From assembly GCA_030649945.1 (NCBI GenBank), contig JAUSFE010000071.1, positions 162,249 to 226,248 of the forward strand: a DNA stretch of 64,000 bases, in the 5' to 3' direction. The position numbers and the translations under genes were made by a program. The stretch is from Dehalococcoidia bacterium. Lineage in GTDB: Bacteria > Chloroflexota > Dehalococcoidia > SM23-28-2 > RBG-16-64-32. Each line of letters starts with the position of its first letter. Position 1 is the first letter of the stretch. The notes beneath the pieces were generated by a model that did no database searches, was not told the origin of the DNA, and saw only the letters and a list, made by a program, of their open reading frames with translations. This document shows positions 29,683-37,594 of this stretch, piece after piece.

Positions 29683-30780
29683 TTGCAAGAGAACATCTCG
29701 TCTTCTTTCGTAAATGGAATTACGAAAATCCCAGATTTGAACGAGACCCCTGTCTCGTGGATTCGTCTGCCTGCGTTTCGGGCGGGCAAGCTGATCTCGT
29801 TTGTGCCTCCGCTGTCAATCCGCTGGATTGCTTTTTCCTTGGCCCTCTTGTACCCACCTCACGTCATTGCAGTCTGGTCGTCGAAGCCCGATGACCTGTA
29901 TCTTCTTCCCGCCCTCGCGGCAACGTTGCTCTTCGCCGATGTGGCATTCGTGCCTGCATTTGTCAAGGACAAGCTTAGCGAGACGATCCGCCTGCTCCTC
30001 GAAGTTGCCGCCCCTGTGGACGAAGACCTAGACGAGTTCACGCATGCGCGTGAGGAGGAGATAAGCAACATCTTTCGTTGGAGTGGCAGTTGGAACGCCA
30101 TGCTGTGGGTGGGTCTACCCCTCGCCGCGGCGATCGAGGTCCCCCTAATACTATTTGCCGGCCCCAGTTTCGATGTTCCACCAGCGGTGAGGATCGTTGA
30201 CTACTCGGTTGCCACGGGAATCATGCTATTTGGCGCGGCAGCCGTCTCTCGCCTCCCGCCGGTGATCGTCCTCTACCACCGTCTATACAGAGGTCTGAGG
30301 CTAAAGGCCGCATACATCCGATATCCACCTCGCCAGCTGAAAGTCGTTAGCGGAATTTCGTTCCAAATGGCGCTGTGGGCCATCTTCGGATATGTAATGC
30401 TTGGTTTGTTTTGGGTTACATTTCCAGACTTTTTCCTTCAATGGGAGATCATTGCCGCCTACATGGCGTTCGGGGCCTTACTCGTTCTTGTCATATCGTT
30501 CGTGCCTCAATGGCAGCTACACAGGCTGATGCGGGAATATAAGTATGAGCAGATCGAACAATTCCGCCCCCAAGCCAGGGAAGCACTCGACCGGGTCGCT
30601 AACGAGCCATACCCAGAGGGTTTTCGGCGACTCGCTGAATTCACGCAAGCGGAACGCAGCCTCTCCGAGATAAGGGAATGGCCGTTCGATCTCAGTGCAG
30701 TGCCCAACGCTCTCGGCATAATGGTGGCACCGTTCGTGGCACCCTTGGTACTCGGGTTTCTAGAGCTGACCTTCCGGTAG
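29683..30780 (+). CDS. multi-pass membrane protein of unknown function, low GC
   Basis: This 365-residue protein with a TTG start has six to seven hydrophobic helices in pairs (WIAFSLALLYPPHVIAVW, LLPALAATLLFADVAFV, AMLWVGLPLAAAIEVPLIL, MALWAIFGYVMLGLFW, IIAAYMAFGALLVLVISFV, LGIMVAPFVAPLVLGFL). A cytoplasmic loop after helix 2 is acidic (DEDLDEFTHAREEEI). I do not recognise the family. Its GC content and codon use (ATA, TTA, many A/T third positions) are unlike its neighbours, which points to recent transfer; it lies directly behind a truncated gene. Confidence 0.7.
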   Translation: MQENISSSFVNGITKIPDLNETPVSWIRLPAFRAGKLISFVPPLSIRWIAFSLALLYPPHVIAVWSSKPDDLYLLPALAATLLFADVAFVPAFVKDKLSETIRLLLEVAAPVDEDLDEFTHAREEEISNIFRWSGSWNAMLWVGLPLAAAIEVPLILFAGPSFDVPPAVRIVDYSVATGIMLFGAAAVSRLPPVIVLYHRLYRGLRLKAAYIRYPPRQLKVVSGISFQMALWAIFGYVMLGLFWVTFPDFFLQWEIIAAYMAFGALLVLVISFVPQWQLHRLMREYKYEQIEQFRPQAREALDRVANEPYPEGFRRLAEFTQAERSLSEIREWPFDLSAVPNALGIMVAPFVAPLVLGFLELTFR

Positions 30781-30828
30781 ACCATCGGCTCCTGGCGGGG
30801 CGCCGGTGGTGTGGGGAAAGAAGGCGCC

Positions 30829-31593
30829 GTGAAGCTCCGACAGCGAGAAGTGCTGACGGCCAAGCAGCTCGCACGAGCGCGCCCCGCCTTCTACGCGCTG
30901 CGCAGCGGCGGCTGGCGCGACTACGTGACGCTGCTGCACCCGCCGTACACGCTCTGGCACCTGAGTTATGTCGTGCTGGGCGCCGCCCTCTCCCCCACCG
31001 TCCGCTACGACCGCCTGGGCGCGACGCTCGTCGCCTTCGCCCTGGCGCTGGGCGTCGGTGCGCACGCGCTCGATGAGCTTGCCGGCCGCCCTTTGCGCAC
31101 CGGCATTCCCCGCCCGGTGCTGGGCGCACTCGCCGCTGCCGGGCTGGGCGGCGCGGTCGCGCTCGGCGTTGTGGGGGCCATCGCTGTTTCGCCCTGGCTG
31201 CTCGGCTTCATCGCCTTCGGCGCCTTCATCGCTCCGGCGTACAACCTGGAGTGGTTCCGCGGCCGCTTCCACCACGACTTCTGGTTCGCGCTCGCCTGGG
31301 GCGCCTTCCCGTTTCTCACCGCTTACTGGGTGAGCTCGGAACGCTTCGAGGCCTCCGCGCTCTTCGGCGCCGGCGCCGTCTTCGCGCTGAGTTTAGCCCA
31401 GCGCGTGCTGAGCCGCCGGGTGCGCAGCGTCCGCCGCCGGGTGCGCAGCATCGAGGGCCGGCTGCTCTACGACGACGGTACGGCGGAGGACATCGATAGG
31501 CGCTGGGCGCTGGCGGCGGACGAACGGGCCCTGATGCTGATGGCGGTGGCCGTGGCCGCGCTCAGCGCGGCGGCGCTGGTAGCGCGTCTGTAG
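30829..31593 (+). CDS. UbiA-like prenyltransferase-family membrane protein
   Basis: About eight hydrophobic helices in 254 residues with a UbiA-type opening (LLHPPYTLWHLSYVVLGAAL). The first Asp-rich site, normally NDxxDxxxD, is degenerate here (GAHALDELAGRPLRTGIP), though the following RPL..GIP fits the family. The usual second motif is not clear; DDGTAEDID occurs in a late charged loop. It may transfer a prenyl group to an unknown acceptor or have lost activity. The GTG at 30829 is preferred because AAAGAAGG lies 5 nt upstream; GTG 30811 is possible. It starts 48 bp after the low-GC membrane gene. Confidence 0.65.
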   Translation: MKLRQREVLTAKQLARARPAFYALRSGGWRDYVTLLHPPYTLWHLSYVVLGAALSPTVRYDRLGATLVAFALALGVGAHALDELAGRPLRTGIPRPVLGALAAAGLGGAVALGVVGAIAVSPWLLGFIAFGAFIAPAYNLEWFRGRFHHDFWFALAWGAFPFLTAYWVSSERFEASALFGAGAVFALSLAQRVLSRRVRSVRRRVRSIEGRLLYDDGTAEDIDRRWALAADERALMLMAVAVAALSAAALVARL

Positions 31594-31758
31594 CGACACA
31601 CCCGCCGCAAACGGCAGGCGGCCGCGCAGCCGGCGGCAGGCCCGGTACCGCCTATCGGGATTATCCCCACACCAGGTTGGGGCAAACCCTGACAGACCGC
31701 GCCGCCGCCTGCCCCTACGCTGGTGCCAGCCCGTTCAGCGCGGCCGGGAGGTGTGATT

Positions 31759-34581
31759 ATGGCAACGACTGGGACCCTGGAGCAGACCGGAAGGCGCACG
31801 AAGGCCTATCGCTCGACGGCGGACCTGTACCGCGAGCAATGGCGATGGGACCGCGTGGCGTGGGCCAGCCACTGCATAGACTGCTACCCCGGCAACTGCG
31901 TCCTGCGCGTCTATGTGAAGGACGGCATCGCCTGGCGCGAGGAGCAGGCCGGCGTCCTGCCCATCATCGAGGAAGGTGTGCCGGATATGAACCCCATGGG
32001 CTGCCAGAAGGGGGCCGGCTGGAGCCAGATGCTGTACGCCAAAGAGCGGCTGCTCTACCCCCTGAAGCGCGTGGGCCGGCGCGGCGGCGGCAAGTGGAAG
32101 CGCATCTCCTGGGACCAGGCGCTCAGCGATGTGGCGGACGCCGTCCTGGACGCCATCCAGGAGCAGGGACCGGAGTCCATAATCCACCTCAGCGGCTGCA
32201 ACCTGCCCACCTACGGCATCGTCGGCCGCGGCCGCTTCTCCTCGTTGATCGGCAGCTCCACCATGGACCTGAACGCGGAGATGAACGACTTCGCGGCCGG
32301 GCACTACCTCACGTATGGCATCTTCGACCCCGTCAGCTCTATCGACGACTGGTTCCACGCGGAGCTGATCTTCATCTGGTTCGCCAACCCGGTATACACC
32401 CGCATCCCGCACCAGCACTACATCAACGAGGCCCGCTACAAGGGGGCGGAGGTGGTGACCGTGGCGCCGGACTTCAGCCCCTCCGCCATCCACGCCGACC
32501 GCTACGTGGCGGTGCGCCCCGGCTCGGACGCCGCCTTCGCCCTGGGCATGGCGCAGGTGGTCATGGAGGAGAGGCTCTGGGACGACACGTTCGTGAAGGA
32601 GCAGACGGACCTGCCGCTGCTCGTCAGGCTGGACACCCGGATGTACCTGCGGGAGAGCGACTTGAAGGATGGCGGTGGCGATGAGCAGTTCTACATGTGG
32701 GACGTGGGAAAGGGGCGGATCGCCGAGGCCCCGCGGGGCACCCTGGCGCTGGGCGAGACGGACCCGGCGCTGGAAGGCGTCTTCGAGGCGACGCTGAAGG
32801 ACGGCGCCACCGTCCGGGTGACACCGGTGTTCGCGCTGGCGAAGGACCGGCTGCGGGACTACACGCCGGAGAAGGCGTCCCCAATGTGCAGCGTGGCCCC
32901 GGACGTGATGCGGGAGCTGGCGCGCAAGGTGGCCCGCAAGCGCACGGCCATCATCTGCTGCCTGAACAACGCGTCCAAGTACTACCACGGCGACCTCATC
33001 GAGCGTTCGGAGCTGCTGTTGCTGGCCCTCACCGGCAACTGGGGGCGCAAGGGCACCGGCGTCCGGGCCTGGCTGGCCGCGCTCTTTGACGGCTACTTCG
33101 TGACGGCGGGCAAAGGCAAGCCCGGCCCCGAGGCCACCCAGCAAATGGTGGGCATGATACGCCAGATGGTCCAGGCCGTGAAGAACATGGACCCCACCAT
33201 GCCGGACCACGTGGCGATGATAGAGATGGCCAAGCGGGCCACCGCCATGGGTGCGCCCGCCATGGTCCCGCCCATCTTCCTCTGGTACTACCACTGCGGC
33301 TTCTCTGAGGTATGGTCCCGCAAAGAGTGGCACGACCCATCGATGAAGCGCCCGTTCACGGAGTACTGGGAGGAGGCCAGGGACAAGGGCTGGTGGCAGG
33401 GCCTCATGCAGCCCGCGCCGGACCAGGAGCCGCGCGTCTTCATCGAGATGGGCGGCAACGCGCTGCGGCGCACCCGCGGCGGCCAGAATATGCTTCTCAA
33501 GCACCTCTGGCCCAAGCTGAAGATGGTCGCCGTCGTGGACCCGCGCATGAGCACGACCGCCATGTGGGCCGACATCGTCCTGCCGGCGTCGCAGCAGTAC
33601 GAGAAGATCGGCTTCGGCATTCCCAGCACGCACACGCTGAACCTGACCTTTTGCGATAAGGCCGTGGAGCCGCCGGGCGAGGCCCGGGACGAGTGGCAGA
33701 TATTCCGCGACCTCCTGGCCAAGGTGGAGGAAAGGGCGCGGAAGCGCGGCCTGACGGAGTACAAGGACGCCCGGGGCGCCACCCACAAGCTGGTGGGACT
33801 GGTGGATGCGTTCACGCTGGGCGGCGCCTTCGCGGAGGGCGAGCAGCTGGCCGACGAGATGGTGCGCGACACCGCGATCACGGGCTCGCTCCCGGAGGGC
33901 TCTACCCTGGAAACGCTGCGTGAAAAGGGGTTCCTGCGCTTCACCGGCCTGGGCATCTCGCCCCGGGCGGTGGCCCAGGCGTCGGAAGTGCGGCCCGACG
34001 AGACGTTTACGCCCTTTCGCTGGCACGTCGAGCAGAAGCTGCCTTACGCCACGCTGACCCGCCGCGCGCAGTTCTACATTGACCACCCCTGGTTCCTGGA
34101 AGCCGGCGAGGAGATGCCGTGCCACAAGGACCCGCCGCCCGCCGGCGGTCCGTATCCCCTCACCATCACCAGCGGCCACAACCGCTGGAGCATCCACTCC
34201 CTGAACATCGTCAACCGCCTGATGCTGCAAACCCACCGCGGCCAGCCGCACGTGCTCCTGAACCCGGGCGATGCGACGGAACGCGGCCTGCGCGACGGCG
34301 ACCGGGCGCGGGTGCACAACGACATGGGGGAGACCGTGCTCATGGCCAGGCTCTCCGAATCCATCCGGCCGGGTCAGGTGATCATCTACAACGGCTGGGA
34401 GCCCTATCAGTTCCCGGGCTGGTCCGATGAAGCGAACCTGGAGCCGGGAATGATCAAGTGGCTGCACCTGGCCGGCGGCTACGGCCACCTGAAGTACTGG
34501 CCCACGGAGTGGCAGCCCTGCCCCGTCGCCCGCGCCACGCGGGTGGAGGTCAGCCGCCTGGAAGATGGCGCAGCCGGTTAG
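31759..34581 (+). CDS. molybdopterin oxidoreductase, DMSO-reductase superfamily (type II-like), paralog 2
   Basis: This 940-residue protein is a full-length paralog of the enzyme at 21248-24055; long blocks match (WASHCIDCYPGNC, GVPDMNPMGCQKG, DDWFHAEL, PSAIHADRYVAV, GNWGRKGTG, RGGQNMLLKHLWPKLKM, ITSGHNRWSIHSLNIVNR). It keeps the His-x3-Cys-x4-Cys...Cys FeS motif and the NDF candidate Mo-ligand region (LNAEMNDFAAGHYLTYG). No Tat signal and no partner subunits are encoded adjacently. A blue copper protein lies convergent just downstream and might accept electrons, though it is exported. The ATG at 31759 follows GGAGGTG; an upstream in-frame ATG has no ribosome site. Confidence 0.85.
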   Translation: MATTGTLEQTGRRTKAYRSTADLYREQWRWDRVAWASHCIDCYPGNCVLRVYVKDGIAWREEQAGVLPIIEEGVPDMNPMGCQKGAGWSQMLYAKERLLYPLKRVGRRGGGKWKRISWDQALSDVADAVLDAIQEQGPESIIHLSGCNLPTYGIVGRGRFSSLIGSSTMDLNAEMNDFAAGHYLTYGIFDPVSSIDDWFHAELIFIWFANPVYTRIPHQHYINEARYKGAEVVTVAPDFSPSAIHADRYVAVRPGSDAAFALGMAQVVMEERLWDDTFVKEQTDLPLLVRLDTRMYLRESDLKDGGGDEQFYMWDVGKGRIAEAPRGTLALGETDPALEGVFEATLKDGATVRVTPVFALAKDRLRDYTPEKASPMCSVAPDVMRELARKVARKRTAIICCLNNASKYYHGDLIERSELLLLALTGNWGRKGTGVRAWLAALFDGYFVTAGKGKPGPEATQQMVGMIRQMVQAVKNMDPTMPDHVAMIEMAKRATAMGAPAMVPPIFLWYYHCGFSEVWSRKEWHDPSMKRPFTEYWEEARDKGWWQGLMQPAPDQEPRVFIEMGGNALRRTRGGQNMLLKHLWPKLKMVAVVDPRMSTTAMWADIVLPASQQYEKIGFGIPSTHTLNLTFCDKAVEPPGEARDEWQIFRDLLAKVEERARKRGLTEYKDARGATHKLVGLVDAFTLGGAFAEGEQLADEMVRDTAITGSLPEGSTLETLREKGFLRFTGLGISPRAVAQASEVRPDETFTPFRWHVEQKLPYATLTRRAQFYIDHPWFLEAGEEMPCHKDPPPAGGPYPLTITSGHNRWSIHSLNIVNRLMLQTHRGQPHVLLNPGDATERGLRDGDRARVHNDMGETVLMARLSESIRPGQVIIYNGWEPYQFPGWSDEANLEPGMIKWLHLAGGYGHLKYWPTEWQPCPVARATRVEVSRLEDGAAG

Positions 34582-34698
34582 GCCGGCCGTTCCCGCCCGC
34601 CGCCCTCTGACCACGCGCGCGCACCCGGGGGCCGCTAGCCGCGCCCTCTCGGCCTGCCTCCGGCGGGAGCCTGCGGAAGTGGGAGCGCCAGCCTGGCT

Positions 34699-35289
34699 TC
34701 AGCCTGCCGGCCGAACCGCCCTGCGCCTCACGAGCATTCCCCCGGCGAAGCCCGCCCCAGCGGCCGCTATCGCGATTAGCGCCACGAGTGGGGCGTTAAC
34801 TCCGCCGCCCCCATTGGTCTGCTTCTGCTGAGGGGAGCTGGCGCCCCCTGCGCTGCCGCCGGGCACCACCGCTGACACAGCGCTCACGCCTTCGCCGGCG
34901 TTGGCGCTGGTCGAGGCGCGGCCGTCGCCGACGACGACCGCTGCCACCATCCCGGGGTGCAGCAGGCAGAAGTACGGGAACACGCCGCTCTTCTGGAACG
35001 TGTACGAGACCGAGTCACCCATGTGCAGCTCATCGTATCTCCCCCACGTGTTTGCGACGCCGGTAACGGTGTGGGCCGCCGAGCTGGGGTTCTCCCATGT
35101 GACCTGCTGGCCCGCGTCGATGCGCACGACTACGGGCGTGAAGCAGGATTCCAGCAACTTCACCGTAGTCGTGCGCTCGTCAGTGAACGGTTCTCCGTGG
35201 CAGCCGCCTCCCGCCTGCGCAGACCCCGTTCCGAGAAGCGTCAGCGCGATCAGCGCCAGCGCAATCATGATTCCCGCCCGTCGACACAT
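34699..35289 (-). CDS. membrane-anchored plastocyanin-like blue copper protein
   Basis: The ATG at 35289 follows GGAGGAGG. The 196-residue product has a signal peptide (IMIALALIALTLLGTGSAQA), one cupredoxin domain and a C-terminal membrane anchor (APLVALIAIAAAGAGFAGGML) with a basic stop-transfer. Type-1 copper ligands are visible: His73 (AAHTV), Cys108, His111 and Met114 (YFCLLHPGM). A Cys pair (Cys30, Cys49) could form a disulfide. It should sit on the outer face of the membrane and shuttle electrons. It is convergent with the second molybdopterin gene. Confidence 0.85.
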   Translation of the reverse strand: MCRRAGIMIALALIALTLLGTGSAQAGGGCHGEPFTDERTTTVKLLESCFTPVVVRIDAGQQVTWENPSSAAHTVTGVANTWGRYDELHMGDSVSYTFQKSGVFPYFCLLHPGMVAAVVVGDGRASTSANAGEGVSAVSAVVPGGSAGGASSPQQKQTNGGGGVNAPLVALIAIAAAGAGFAGGMLVRRRAVRPAG

Positions 35290-35379
35290 GGCAGACCTCC
35301 TCCGTGTGCTCGCCTGCCATATGTACAACCGGGACGGCCGATCGGTTCCCGGTCGCCCCGGCGTAGCGTTCGCCGGGCG

Positions 35380-36552
35380 TTACCGACGCCAGCTCTTCGC
35401 CAGCGCCTCCAGGCGCCGTACGCCCTCCTCCAGCCGCTCGTCGGGAACGGTCAGCGAGAGCCGCACGTAGCCCTCGCCGGTGGGGCCGTAGCCGGGTCCG
35501 GGCGTCACCACAATGCCCGCCTCGTCCAGCAGGCGGGTCGCGAACTGGACGCTGGTCATGCCCTCGGGCACGCGCGCCCAGAGGTAGAGGCTGGCCTTGG
35601 GCGGACGCAGGCGTAGGCCCAGCCCGGTGAGCGCCCCCGTCAGGCGGTCGCGCCGGCGCTGGTAGATGCGGTTGTGCTCCTCGATGCAGTCCTGCGGCCC
35701 CTCCAGCGCGGCGATCGCCATCCTCTGGATCGCCTGCGGTATCCCGGAGTCCAGGTTACTCTTCACCCGCATCAGCGCGTCGATGATCTGCGCGTTCCCC
35801 ACCGCCATGCCGATGCGCCAGCCGGTCATGTTGTAGGACTTGGAAAGCGAGTGGAACTCGATGCCGGCGTCGCGGGCGCCCTCCGCCTGCAGGAAGCTGG
35901 CCGGGCGGTAGCCGTCGAACGCCACTTCGCTGTACGGGCCGTCGTGCAGGACGGCCAGCCCGTGCTTGCGCGCGAAGGCTGCCGCCCGCTCGAAGAAGTC
36001 GAGGCCGGCCACCGCGCCCGTGGGGTTGTTCGGGTAGTTCAGCCACAGCACCTTCGCCCGGCGGGCGACCTCCTGAGGCACGGCGTCCAGGTCCGGCAGG
36101 AAATCGTTCTCCTCAGTCAGCGGCAGGAAGTACGGCTCGCCGCCCGCCAGCACCGTGCCGACGGAGTAGACGGGGTAGCCGGGGTCAGGTACGAGGGCGG
36201 TGTCGCCCGGGTCGATGAAGCAGAGCGCGATATGCCCGATCCCCTCCTTCGAGCCGATGAGCGGCAGCACTTCCCTCTGCGGGTCCAGCCGCACGCCAAA
36301 GCGCCGCTCGTACCAGCGCGAGATCGCCTCGCGCAGCTCCGGCAGACCCTCGCTCTCCGGGTAGCGGTGGTTGGCCGGGTTGTGCGAGGCCTCGTTGAGG
36401 GCGGCGATGATGTGGTCCGGTGTCGGCAGGTCGGGATCGCCGATGCCGAACGAGACGACGTCGACGCCCTGCGCCCGCTTCTCGGCGATCTTGCGGCTGA
36501 TCTCCGCGAAGAGGTAGGCGGGCAGCTTCTCGACGCGCCTGGCGAGGTTCAT
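35380..36552 (-). CDS. dapL: LL-diaminopimelate aminotransferase
   Basis: This 390-residue fold-type I aminotransferase has the PLP lysine motif [18 protein letters not shown], the phosphate/substrate motifs [16 protein letters not shown] and HDGPYSEV, and the C-terminal [11 protein letters not shown]. The NMTGWRIG and [15 protein letters not shown] segments are characteristic of the DapL class that converts tetrahydrodipicolinate directly to LL-diaminopimelate, bypassing DapD/C/E. DapF, which acts next, is encoded 12 kb away. A short coupled ORF precedes it and its stop overlaps the GGAGGA ribosome site of dapL. Confidence 0.88.
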   Translation of the reverse strand: MNLARRVEKLPAYLFAEISRKIAEKRAQGVDVVSFGIGDPDLPTPDHIIAALNEASHNPANHRYPESEGLPELREAISRWYERRFGVRLDPQREVLPLIGSKEGIGHIALCFIDPGDTALVPDPGYPVYSVGTVLAGGEPYFLPLTEENDFLPDLDAVPQEVARRAKVLWLNYPNNPTGAVAGLDFFERAAAFARKHGLAVLHDGPYSEVAFDGYRPASFLQAEGARDAGIEFHSLSKSYNMTGWRIGMAVGNAQIIDALMRVKSNLDSGIPQAIQRMAIAALEGPQDCIEEHNRIYQRRRDRLTGALTGLGLRLRPPKASLYLWARVPEGMTSVQFATRLLDEAGIVVTPGPGYGPTGEGYVRLSLTVPDERLEEGVRRLEALAKSWRR

Positions 36553-36559
36553 CGTTCGG

Positions 36560-36634
36560 TCATCCTCCGGATCTGCGCGAGTGCGCAGCGTAGCTCAGTG
36601 CGGCCAGGATATCTGGTGCTATCTCTGTCGCCAT
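36560..36634 (-). CDS. 24-codon small ORF immediately upstream of dapL
   Basis: An ATG at 36634 lies exactly 6 nt after AAGGAG (36641-36646). The frame encodes 24 residues starting [18 protein letters not shown] and ends in TGA at 36560-36562, 7 bp before the dapL ATG and overlapping its GGAGGA. It has no Lys codon run, so a lysine attenuator is not indicated. A leader peptide that couples translation to dapL is plausible; a chance ORF cannot be ruled out. Confidence 0.4.
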   Translation of the reverse strand: MATEIAPDILAALSYAAHSRRSGG

Positions 36635-36794
36635 CTCCAACTCCTTGTGTAATGTTACCTCACTCACCCCTAACTCCTCACCACCCGTGCTCCCGCCCTG
36701 CGCCCGGTCAGGCCACCGCTGTTGCACTGACCACTCCTTTCACTACACCATTAGGGGAAATGACCTTGCCGCCAGTGGACCGGGGACCTTCCCC

Positions 36795-37478
36795 GTGACC
36801 GCCGATGTCCGCCTGCTGGAGCGCGTCCCGCTGCTGGCGGCGCTGACGCCGGCGGACCGCGAGGTGCTGGCCGCCGCCGCCGGCCACCGGCGCTTTCGCC
36901 GCGGGGACATCATCTTCCACAAGGAAGACCCCGGCCATGCGCTCTTCATCGTGCAGGACGGCACCGTGCGCATATACGTCCCCGGCTCCCAGGGCACGGA
37001 CCTGACGCTGGCCGTCCTGGGTCCGGGCGACTTCTTTGGCGATCTCTCCCTGCTGGACGGACGGCCGCGCTCCGCCAGCGCCGCCGCCGGCAGCGACTGC
37101 TCGCTCCTGGCCCTGGAGCGCTCCGATTTCCTGAACCTGGTCCGCTCCCGGCCGGACGCCGCCATGGCCGTGCTCACCGTCGTCGCCCAGCGCCTGCGCG
37201 AGACCGATGAGATGGCCTCTGACCTCGCTTTCCTGGACGCCGGCGGCCGCGTGGCCAAGAAGCTGCTGGAGCTGGCGGCCAGCCACGGCGTCCCGCGCCC
37301 GGACGGCGTGCGCATAGACGTGGCGCTCACGCAGGAAGAGCTGGCCAGCATGATCGGCGTCACCCGCGAGAGCGTGAACCGCAACCTGAGCGACTTCCGC
37401 CGCGCCGGGCTCGTACGCAACGAGGGCCGCCGCCTGGTCATCCAGGACGCCGCCGCGCTGCGCCGCCGCTGCGAGTAG
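36795..37478 (+). CDS. Crp/Fnr-family transcription regulator
   Basis: The 227-residue protein has a cyclic-nucleotide-binding beta barrel (FIVQDGTVRIYVPG, GPGDFFGDLSLLDGRPRSASAAA) with the glycine-rich and RS elements of the cAMP phosphate-binding cassette, a long C-helix, and a winged helix (LTQEELASMIGVTRESVNRNLSDFRRAGLV). The presence of RPRSA fits nucleotide binding; no FeS cysteines like FNR are present. With two class III cyclases encoded within 10 kb, a cAMP or cGMP response is an attractive inference. The GTG at 36795 begins just before the fold; the ribosome site is weak. Confidence 0.88.
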   Translation: MTADVRLLERVPLLAALTPADREVLAAAAGHRRFRRGDIIFHKEDPGHALFIVQDGTVRIYVPGSQGTDLTLAVLGPGDFFGDLSLLDGRPRSASAAAGSDCSLLALERSDFLNLVRSRPDAAMAVLTVVAQRLRETDEMASDLAFLDAGGRVAKKLLELAASHGVPRPDGVRIDVALTQEELASMIGVTRESVNRNLSDFRRAGLVRNEGRRLVIQDAAALRRRCE

Positions 37479-37594
37479 GGGCGCAGCACCGTGCAACTGC
37501 ACGGGAACCCAGCGGCGTTCTGGACGAGAACACCATCCCGTCCGAGGGCGGACATCGGGGTGCTACGCCCCGGCCCTCCGTCGGCTGCGCGCCG

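Noticed and set aside
36600..36760. Extension of the Crp/Fnr gene to an ATG at 36645
   Set aside because: The extra residues are unlike the family and overlap the dapL leader on the other strand; the fold starts right after GTG 36795.
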